In this document: in pieces, positions 1-5,529 of the stretch | Position numbering within the stretch: the first letter of the stretch is position 1 | How the letters are laid out: every line of letters begins with the position of its first letter | From: JACPAB01 sp964366725 | Lineage (GTDB): Bacteria > Patescibacteriota > Minisyncoccia > 2-02-FULL-40-12 > GWA2-44-9 | Assembly: GCA_964366725.1 (NCBI GenBank) | Contig: CAYIUL010000035.1 | Location: 1 to 5,577 of the forward strand | Length of the DNA stretch: 5,577 bases | Reading direction: 5' to 3' | The notes under the pieces: model-generated | Told to the model about the DNA's origin: nothing | Databases searched by the model: none | The model's input: only the letters and a program-made list of their open reading frames with translations | Translations under genes and position numbers: made by a program

Positions 1-2721
1 TTCGGTCCGGAAAATTATTATCTGGAAATAATGCACCATCCGGACGTGGAATTTTTCCAGGAATGGAAGAATACTATCCTTGAGTTTTCCCGCAAGCTGA
101 ACATTCCGCTGGTAGCCACCCAGGATTCGCACTATCTCCGGCCCGAAGACGCATTCGCTCATAAAACGCTCGTAGCCATTTCCACCCAGACCGACGTTAC
201 CGATACCGCGATATTCTCCGGCAACGGAGAATATCATTTTATTTCAACGGAAGAGGCCGTTGAAAAGTTCCGAGATATTCCCGAAGCGGTGGCAAATACC
301 GAAAAAATAGCCGAGCAATGTAATGTCGAGCTTACGCTGGGCAAATTCATATTTCCGGATTTCCCGCTTGAACCCGGAAAAACAGCCGATGACATGCTGC
401 GCGAACTGGCTTATCAAGGAATAAAGACCAGAGGCCTGGTCGGCCGACAAGACGTTATCGACCGGCTTGAATACGAATTGGGAATAATTAAGTTTAAGGA
501 TTATGCGCCTTATTTTTTGGTCGTCGAAGACCTGATAAGATTCGCAACCGAGAACAATATCTATACCAACATCCGGGGATCTGTTGCCGGATCGATGGCG
601 ACGTATCTTTTGGGTATCACAAAATTAAACCCGCTTGACTACAACATTCCTTTTGAACGCTTTTTGAACCCGGACCGGCCTTCGGCTCCCGATATCGATA
701 TGGACTTCGCCGATAACCGCCGGGGCGAGGTTATCGAATACACAAAAAAGAAATATGGCGCCGATAAAGTTGCCCAGATCGGAACATTCGGCACAATGCT
801 GGCCCGCGGAGCGGTTCGGGACGTCGCCCGCGCATTGGGTAAACCGTATGATTTTGCGGACCGTATCGCAAAACTTATCCCCATGGGTTCCCAGGGATTC
901 CCGATGACGATCAACAAAGCCATGGACCTTGAGCCGGAGCTCAAAAACATCTATGACAAAGACATGGAGACCCGCCAAATACTTGATATCGCCAAAAAAC
1001 TAGAGGGCACCGTCCGGCATATATCCGTTCACGCCGCGGGTGTCGTTATTTCCCCGAAACCGCTTACGGAATATGTGCCGATACAATTCGACCCTAAAGG
1101 CGAGGATAACATCATCACGCAATACGATATGTATACCGTAGGCGAAGACGGCGTGGGTCTGACAAAACTCGACTTTTTAGGAATTCGCAACTTAGCGATC
1201 CTGGAAAACGCCGTCCGACTCGTGAAAGAACACCGCGGTACCAACATCGATATCGAAAAGATCCCGTTGGACGACCAGAAAACGTTTTCAATGCTTGCCC
1301 GAGGTGAAACAGAGGGGCTTTTCCAGCTTAACGGCGACGGCATGACAAAGCATCTCATAGATCTTAAGCCGACTACTATCCACGACCTCAACGCCATGGT
1401 CGCGCTCTACCGGCCGGGGCCGATACAATTCATCCCCGAATATATCCGGCGCAAGCATAATCCTAAGCTGATCTCTTACCTTGATCCTGCCCTGGAAAAC
1501 ATTCTTAAACAGACCTACGGGATCCTGGTATACCAGGACGACCTACTGATCATGGCTCACGATCTTGCTGGTTATTCCTGGGGAGAAGTGGACAAATTCA
1601 GGAAAGCTGTCGGCAAAAAAATTCCCGAGGAAATGGCCAAGCAAAAAGAAAAATTCATCAAGGGTTGTGTGGACCACTCGGGATGGAGCCAGAAAAAGGC
1701 CGAAGAAGTGTGGGCTTGGATAGAGCCATTCGCCGCTTACGGTTTCAATAAAGCCCATTCGGCCAGCTATGGACACGTCGCCTACCAGACCGCGTATATG
1801 AAAGCCAATTTTCCCGCAGAATACATGTGCGCCGTGCTCACGGCTGAAGCCGGCGACACGGAAAAAATAGCCGACATCATCACCGAGTGCCAAAGAATGG
1901 GCATCCCGGTCCTCTCGCCGGAAATAAACAGCTCTTTCAAGGACTTCACGGTCATTAAAGCCGTAGGTCCCGAGCAGAGTCGAGGGAGGGATCAGATCCG
2001 CTTCGGGCTGTTGACCATCAAAAACCTGGGCGAGGGAGTCGCCGACGCCATCATTGCCGAACGTAAAGCCAGCGGATTGTATAAAAATGTCGAGGATTTC
2101 GTTACCAGGATCCAAAACAAGGACCTCAACAAAAAAGCGTTCGAATCGCTGGTAAAATGCGGCGCGCTCGACATGTTCGGTGAACGCAACCTGTTCTTGT
2201 ATAACATGGAAAACCTGCTTTCTTACGCCAGAGAAAAACAAAAACAGTCCTCGATGGGGCAGAGCAGTTTGTTCGGAGATACCGATAAGACAGAACTTCC
2301 GCCTCTCCGTTTTACTCCGGCTGAACCGGCCAAGCCGTGGGAAAAGCTTATCTGGGAAAAGGAATTGCTGGGATTGTTCGTTTCGGCGCACCCCCTAAGC
2401 AGCTACCAAACCCAATTGAAACTTGAGAATGTGATTCCCATCAACAGTATTTCAATAAACACTTCGGGCTCGGTCAAGATAGGCGGAATGATCACCAAAA
2501 CACAAAAAATAGTCACCAAGACCGGCCGGCCAATGGTCTTTTCGTGGATAGAAGACCTCACCTCCAAGATAGAGGTTGTGGTATTTCCCAACGTCCTTGA
2601 GAAAAATCCCGAGGCATGGAAAGAGAACAGCGTGGTCGTGGCTCGCGGCAAGATAAACGACCGCGATGGCAGCATCAAATTCATGTGCGATGACGTAAAG
2701 CCACTCGCTTTGGTTGCATAA
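1..2721 (+). CDS. dnaE: DNA polymerase III subunit alpha, 5'-truncated by window edge
   Basis: This is the catalytic subunit of the replicative DNA polymerase (family C). The frame is open from base 1 (FGPENYYLEIMHHP), so the ATG at 31 is internal; comparison with E. coli alpha (about 1160 residues) suggests roughly 170 N-terminal residues are missing. Numbering from base 1, 906 residues are present. The end of the PHP domain retains a D-x-H pair (D42, H44). The palm has RGSVAGS (192-198) and PDIDMDF, whose D233 and D235 match the two catalytic aspartates of E. coli alpha (D401, D403). HAAG lies at 344-347, YRPGP at 470-474, and the fingers motif FNKAHSASYG starts at 582. A helix-hairpin-helix region follows at about 674-720, a beta-clamp-like motif QSSLF at 754-758, and an OB fold at about 825-900. 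The protein ends at 906, so no E. coli-type tau-binding C-terminal domain follows. thrS begins 28 nt downstream. Identification is very secure. Confidence 0.97.
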   Translation, partial: FGPENYYLEIMHHPDVEFFQEWKNTILEFSRKLNIPLVATQDSHYLRPEDAFAHKTLVAISTQTDVTDTAIFSGNGEYHFISTEEAVEKFRDIPEAVANTEKIAEQCNVELTLGKFIFPDFPLEPGKTADDMLRELAYQGIKTRGLVGRQDVIDRLEYELGIIKFKDYAPYFLVVEDLIRFATENNIYTNIRGSVAGSMATYLLGITKLNPLDYNIPFERFLNPDRPSAPDIDMDFADNRRGEVIEYTKKKYGADKVAQIGTFGTMLARGAVRDVARALGKPYDFADRIAKLIPMGSQGFPMTINKAMDLEPELKNIYDKDMETRQILDIAKKLEGTVRHISVHAAGVVISPKPLTEYVPIQFDPKGEDNIITQYDMYTVGEDGVGLTKLDFLGIRNLAILENAVRLVKEHRGTNIDIEKIPLDDQKTFSMLARGETEGLFQLNGDGMTKHLIDLKPTTIHDLNAMVALYRPGPIQFIPEYIRRKHNPKLISYLDPALENILKQTYGILVYQDDLLIMAHDLAGYSWGEVDKFRKAVGKKIPEEMAKQKEKFIKGCVDHSGWSQKKAEEVWAWIEPFAAYGFNKAHSASYGHVAYQTAYMKANFPAEYMCAVLTAEAGDTEKIADIITECQRMGIPVLSPEINSSFKDFTVIKAVGPEQSRGRDQIRFGLLTIKNLGEGVADAIIAERKASGLYKNVEDFVTRIQNKDLNKKAFESLVKCGALDMFGERNLFLYNMENLLSYAREKQKQSSMGQSSLFGDTDKTELPPLRFTPAEPAKPWEKLIWEKELLGLFVSAHPLSSYQTQLKLENVIPINSISINTSGSVKIGGMITKTQKIVTKTGRPMVFSWIEDLTSKIEVVVFPNVLEKNPEAWKENSVVVARGKINDRDGSIKFMCDDVKPLALVA

Positions 2722-2743
2722 TCTCGGCTCATTTTGGTATTCT
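2714..2743 (+). promoter_or_regulatory. Possible thrS promoter (weak -35, extended -10)
   Basis: An extended -10-like element, TGG followed by TATTCT (2738-2743), ends 6 nt before the thrS ATG. A poor -35 match, TTGCAT (2714-2719), lies 18 nt upstream and overlaps the dnaE stop codon. Transcription from it would begin at or next to the ATG, giving a leaderless mRNA, which fits the lack of a Shine-Dalgarno sequence. The match may be chance, and read-through from dnaE is the alternative. Confidence 0.3.
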
Positions 2744-2749
2744 GAATAA

Positions 2750-3955
2750 ATGAAGTTACAAGACCATCGTGATATAGGCCAAGCATTGGATCTTTTTAGT
2801 TTCCACGAGATCGCTCCCGGAGCGCCGTTCTGGCATGCCAAAGGGATGGTTATTTTCAAAGAGCTGGAAAAACTTGCCAGAGAAACCAATGACCGGGAAA
2901 ATTATCTTGAGATCTCAACGCCGATCCTGGTGAAAAAAGAGGTTTTTGTGAAATCGGGCCACTGGGACCACTACCGCGACAACATGTTCTACTTTGCCAA
3001 CCCCCGCGACGAGAATGAAATGCTGGTTGTGAAGCCAATGAACTGCCCGGAGTCAACCTATGTCTATAATTCCCGGGTAAGAAGCTACCGAGATCTGCCT
3101 CTGCGGTTAGCCGAGATAGGTCGCTTGAACAGGAATGAACTTTCCGGTACTTTGGGCGGTTTGTTCAGAGTCAGGCAGATAACCATGGATGATGCTCATA
3201 TTTATCTCCGGCCTGACCAGGTTGAAGAAGAGATTGTTAAAATAATCACTACTATCAGGAACTTTTACGACATGTTCGGTTTTAAAACCACTTACGTCTT
3301 AGCCACCCGTCCCAAAGATGCCCTGGGAAGCAAAGATGAATGGGACACAGCGGAGAAAGCATTAGAGACCGCTCTCGACAAGGCCGGAGTCAAATATACA
3401 GTTGCTGAAGGTGAAGGCGCTTTCTATGGACCTAAAATCGAAGCCCATCTGCGGGACTCCCAGGATCGCGACTGGCAGATGGGTACGGCCCAATTAGACC
3501 TGGTAATGCTTCCTAAACAGTTTGATATTTTTTACACCGATGAGAAAGGCGAAAGAAAAATGCCCTGGGTCATTCACCGAGCCGTTTTTGGTTCGTTTGA
3601 AAGATTTATAGGGATCTTGCTTGAACACACCGAGGGAAATCTCCCACTCTGGCTTTCCCCTGTCCAAGTAGCCATACTGCCGATATCCGACAACCAGAAC
3701 GAATGGGCTGATAAGGTTTGCCGAGAGTTAAAAAACAACGGCATCCGCGTTGAAATAAATAAAAACAGCAACACGCTTGGTAAAAAAATAAGGGAGGCGG
3801 AAATGCAAAAAATACCCTATTTGCTAGTTGTCGGAGAAAAGGAAGAGAAATCAAAATCAACAGCCGTGAGGAAACGCGGTAAAGGCGACATTGGCCAAGT
3901 GAAACTGGATAAATTTATCTCTCAAATCCAAGAAGAAGTAGTATCTAAGAAATAA
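2750..3955 (+). CDS. thrS: Threonyl-tRNA synthetase, minimal form (catalytic + anticodon-binding domains only)
   Basis: This class II synthetase activates threonine with ATP and charges tRNA-Thr in the cytoplasm. The 401-residue protein opens with DHRDIG at residues 5-10, where the catalytic domain starts in full-length enzymes (E. coli ThrRS is 642 residues). The TGS and editing domains are therefore absent. This is not a mis-called start: an in-frame TAA (2747-2749) abuts the ATG and dnaE ends 28 nt upstream. The zinc ligands that recognise threonine are all present: C99 in MNCPE, H150 in DDAHIY and H276 in VIHRA. Motif 2 reads RVRQITMDDAHIY, and the motif 3 arginine is R285 in GSFERF. An HGTP-type anticodon-binding domain runs from about 303 (SPVQVAILP) to the C terminus and includes KIREAEMQKIPYLLVVGEK. 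The catalytic site looks intact. No T-box leader or Shine-Dalgarno sequence precedes it. Mischarged Ser-tRNA-Thr would have to be tolerated or cleared by a protein encoded elsewhere. Confidence 0.96.
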   Translation: MKLQDHRDIGQALDLFSFHEIAPGAPFWHAKGMVIFKELEKLARETNDRENYLEISTPILVKKEVFVKSGHWDHYRDNMFYFANPRDENEMLVVKPMNCPESTYVYNSRVRSYRDLPLRLAEIGRLNRNELSGTLGGLFRVRQITMDDAHIYLRPDQVEEEIVKIITTIRNFYDMFGFKTTYVLATRPKDALGSKDEWDTAEKALETALDKAGVKYTVAEGEGAFYGPKIEAHLRDSQDRDWQMGTAQLDLVMLPKQFDIFYTDEKGERKMPWVIHRAVFGSFERFIGILLEHTEGNLPLWLSPVQVAILPISDNQNEWADKVCRELKNNGIRVEINKNSNTLGKKIREAEMQKIPYLLVVGEKEEKSKSTAVRKRGKGDIGQVKLDKFISQIQEEVVSKK

Positions 3956-3980
3956 AAAAGGCGCCGTTATTCACGGCGCC
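3951..3980 (-). terminator. Intrinsic terminator of the minus-strand membrane-protein gene
   Basis: A perfect 8-bp inverted repeat, GGCGCCGT / ACGGCGCC (3960-3967 and 3973-3980), encloses a 5-nt loop. On the minus strand it is followed at once by six T residues (complement of A3954-A3959), then A and TT, the classic Rho-independent arrangement. It lies 13 nt beyond the stop of the minus-strand gene. On the plus strand the hairpin has A residues before it and no T run after it, so it is not a canonical terminator for thrS. The U-tract covers the last bases of the thrS stop codon. Confidence 0.85.
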
Positions 3981-3993
3981 TCGCCTCATCACA

Positions 3994-4521
3994 TCATCGC
4001 CCCAGAAGCCAATCCCACACGTAGATCATGCCGATCACGTGAATAAGGTTGGCCGCCAGAAGATGCCAGAAACCGGACTTCAGCCGCAATGCGCCGAGCA
4101 CGATTCCGCAAGCCCCCCTTGTCGGAAGCCATGGGAACGGATTCAGCCCGGCAAGCCAGATCGCTACCGAACCCCAGCGCTTGATACGCCTACGAGTTCC
4201 ATTCTCGGGGCTGACCACGTCATAATATACCGACAGCAGCCCATCGAGAACCCAACGATCGAGCAGTCCCCGTTTTTTCAACTGTTTCCGGGCCTCTCTG
4301 ATCTTCTCGAGCTGTCCTACCTGCGGGAGGACCCACCAGCCCCAGAACCAGAAGCTGTAGCACAGCTCCGCCGTGGCCAAAGGCGGAACAACGGGCCACA
4401 TAACCTCTTTGGGGATTCTGAAAAAGATCGCTCCGATGGTGATGATGGCATCAGTGTTCAAAGGAAGCATCATGCCATACACCAGGATCGGCCAGTACTG
4501 AACGTACTTACGTTCCGGCAT
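3994..4521 (-). CDS. Uncharacterised predicted membrane protein (about 175 aa)
   Basis: I do not recognise this family. The product is rich in Trp and hydrophobic residues. Likely membrane segments are about 9-34, about 40-65 (with FWFWGWWVL near its end), about 117-145 and about 150-173. Between the second and third lies a charged, probably helical stretch (about 70-115: LEKIREARKQLKKRGLLDRW, then SPENGTRRRIKR). Pro/Gly-containing segments PLNTD (20-24) and NPFPWLPTRG (127-136) could be re-entrant or kinked. No catalytic motif, signal peptidase site or lipobox is evident. The ATG at 4521 is preferred to the GTG at 4524 because AAGGAGG lies only 1 nt from the GTG but 4 nt from the ATG. The coding region is about 57% GC by hand count, higher than thrS or miaA. 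The gene has its own strong promoter and terminator. A transporter or scaffold role is possible but unproven. The good translation signals and coherent hydropathy make a real gene likely. Confidence 0.8.
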   Translation of the reverse strand: MPERKYVQYWPILVYGMMLPLNTDAIITIGAIFFRIPKEVMWPVVPPLATAELCYSFWFWGWWVLPQVGQLEKIREARKQLKKRGLLDRWVLDGLLSVYYDVVSPENGTRRRIKRWGSVAIWLAGLNPFPWLPTRGACGIVLGALRLKSGFWHLLAANLIHVIGMIYVWDWLLGR

Positions 4522-4525
4522 CACG

Positions 4526-4532
4526 CCTCCTT
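4526..4532 (-). promoter_or_regulatory. Strong Shine-Dalgarno for the membrane-protein gene
   Basis: AAGGAGG is read on the minus strand. It lies 4 nt from the ATG at 4521-4519 and 1 nt from the GTG at 4524-4522, which favours the ATG as start. It is the only clear Shine-Dalgarno sequence among the three gene starts in the window. Confidence 0.8.
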
Positions 4533-4548
4533 GTTGTTATAAGAGAAC

Positions 4549-4577
4549 TTGCCTAAGTCAGATACTTACATTATACC
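4549..4577 (+). promoter_or_regulatory. Possible weak miaA promoter
   Basis: TTGCCT (4549-4554) and TATACC (4572-4577) are separated by 17 nt, each matching 4 of 6 consensus bases. The -10 ends 7 nt before the miaA GTG, so transcription would begin about at the start codon. TACCAT (4574-4579) is an alternative -10 placement. The region is on the opposite strand from a much better promoter, so this match could simply reflect the near-palindromic TATA sequence. Confidence 0.3.
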
Positions 4578-4598
4578 ATAAATTGTGAGAAACATCAA
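4570..4598 (-). promoter_or_regulatory. Strong sigma70-type extended -10 promoter for the membrane-protein gene
   Basis: Read on the minus strand, TTGATG (4598-4593) is followed after 17 nt by a perfect TATAAT (4575-4570), preceded by TGG (4578-4576), an extended -10 motif. The predicted transcript start near 4563 gives a leader of about 42 nt ending in the AAGGAGG site. The -35 element lies inside the first codons of the divergent miaA gene. Confidence 0.85.
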
Positions 4599-5529
4599 TT
4601 TAAGCCCTAAAATCAATGTAATTGCCCTAGTCGGACCTACCGCATCCGGAAAATCGTCTCTGGGCATACTTTTAGCGCACAAATTTAATGGAGAAATAAT
4701 CTCCGCCGATTCCCGGCAGGTTTATAAAGGAATGAACATCGGCACAGGCAAAGTAAGCAAAAAAGAGCAACGGATGGTCAAGCACCACCTGCTTGATGTG
4801 GCAAATCCAAAGAAAATATTTACTGTCTCCGATTTTAAAAAACTCGGAAGAAAAGCCCTGAACGACATTTTGAACCGCAGTAAACTGCCGATAATTGTGG
4901 GCGGTACAGGATTTTATATTGATGCTCTTATCCGGAATTTTGATGTTCCGGAAGTACCTCCAAATAAGAAACTGCGCGCGCGGTTCGACAAGCTCACCGT
5001 GGAGCGTCTTTTTAAGATGCTCCAAAAAGTAGATCCTCGACGGGCAAAAAATATCGATTCCAGAAACAAGCGCCGGCTTATCCGAGCTCTGGAAATAACC
5101 ATGACAACAAAAAAATCTTCTCTCAATACAAAATACAAGATACAAGATACTAAATACAAAATACTGTGGCTCGGAATAAACCCGGGGGGAGAAAAATTGA
5201 AGAAAAAAATTAAAAAACGGCTGGATGCGCGCCTGAAACAAGGGATGGTCAAAGAGGTTAAAAATCTTTTGAAGTCGGGGGTGAGTAAAAAGCGCCTCCA
5301 CGATCTCGGTTTAGAATACAGATGGATCAGCCGCTATCTCAATAGAGAAGTCGATTATAAAAACATGAGGGAGGGGTTGCTGGGAGATATAATAAAATAT
5401 TCAAAACGCCAAATGACCTGGTTCAAAAGGAATAAAGAGATTCATTGGCTTGCCCCAAGCAAAGTCAAGGGGGTCAGAGAAGCGGAAAAACTTACTCGGG
5501 TTTTTGTTCGGTCCCATCGGGAAGCTTAA
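4585..5529 (+). CDS. miaA: tRNA dimethylallyltransferase (isopentenyl-tRNA transferase)
   Basis: MiaA transfers the dimethylallyl group of DMAPP to N6 of adenosine 37, next to the anticodon of tRNAs that read codons starting with U, which improves decoding. The 314-residue protein is of normal family length. It has the P-loop GPTASGKS (17-24), ADSRQVYKGMNIGTGK (41-56, with D42 as the conserved catalytic aspartate), HHLLDVANP, GGTGFYIDAL, RRLIRALEI and the C-terminal KRQMTWFKR (R275-F280 core). Start: GTG at 4585, because an in-frame TAA lies at 4579-4581 and no ATG or GTG occurs between the GTG and the P-loop; ATT at 4582 is the only other option. There is no Shine-Dalgarno sequence. Residues 181-194 (NTKYKIQDTKYKIL) come from a 7-bp tandem repeat in a loop that varies between MiaA proteins. 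GC is about 40% by partial hand count. The 3' end overlaps a convergent gene by 38 nt. MiaA requires DMAPP, which must be made or acquired by the cell. Confidence 0.95.
   Translation: MRNINLSPKINVIALVGPTASGKSSLGILLAHKFNGEIISADSRQVYKGMNIGTGKVSKKEQRMVKHHLLDVANPKKIFTVSDFKKLGRKALNDILNRSKLPIIVGGTGFYIDALIRNFDVPEVPPNKKLRARFDKLTVERLFKMLQKVDPRRAKNIDSRNKRRLIRALEITMTTKKSSLNTKYKIQDTKYKILWLGINPGGEKLKKKIKKRLDARLKQGMVKEVKNLLKSGVSKKRLHDLGLEYRWISRYLNREVDYKNMREGLLGDIIKYSKRQMTWFKRNKEIHWLAPSKVKGVREAEKLTRVFVRSHREA
5126..5165 (+). repeat. Heptanucleotide tandem repeat (ATACAAR), about 5.7 copies, inside miaA
   Basis: Consecutive 7-mers are ATACAAA, ATACAAG, ATACAAG, ATACTAA, ATACAAA and a partial ATACT. Three units make 21 nt, so the encoded peptide repeats every seven residues (NTKYKIQ, DTKYKIL). 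The array is in frame and lies in a loop between RRLIRALEI and WLGINP, away from the P-loop and catalytic aspartate. Gain or loss of one or two units would shift the miaA frame; three would not. Confidence 0.9.

Noticed and set aside
31..33. ATG at 31 as the dnaE start
   Set aside because: The frame is open to base 1 and the preceding residues (FGPENYYLEI) match the conserved PHP-domain sequence of DnaE, so the gene continues upstream of the window.
1543..2391. Long minus-strand open frame (282 codons) inside dnaE
   Set aside because: It lies wholly antisense to conserved dnaE sequence, and its product shows no recognisable domain; it looks like a codon-bias shadow.
2722..2749. T-box or other leader regulation of thrS
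   Set aside because: Only 28 nt separate dnaE and thrS, far too short for a T-box, and no stem is evident.
2403..2889. Minus-strand frames spanning the dnaE-thrS junction
   Set aside because: They cover two confidently identified coding regions on the other strand and have no motifs.
3960..3980. Hairpin as a canonical thrS terminator
   Set aside because: No T run follows it on the plus strand; the run of T is on the minus-strand side only.
3994..3996. UGA read as glycine (genetic code 25)
   Set aside because: No in-frame TGA occurs in dnaE, thrS or miaA. Reading through this TGA would extend the membrane protein only into the terminator stem, so the standard bacterial code fits better.
4039..4542. 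Plus-strand open frame (167 codons) opposite the membrane-protein gene
   Set aside because: Its product is a Pro/Arg/Gln-rich, non-hydrophobic sequence without motifs or a ribosome binding site, whereas the minus strand has promoter, Shine-Dalgarno, coherent membrane segments and terminator.
4672..5301. Minus-strand open frame (209 codons) opposite miaA
   Set aside because: It is antisense to the MiaA P-loop-to-C-terminal region, and its product is Phe-rich with no recognisable domain.
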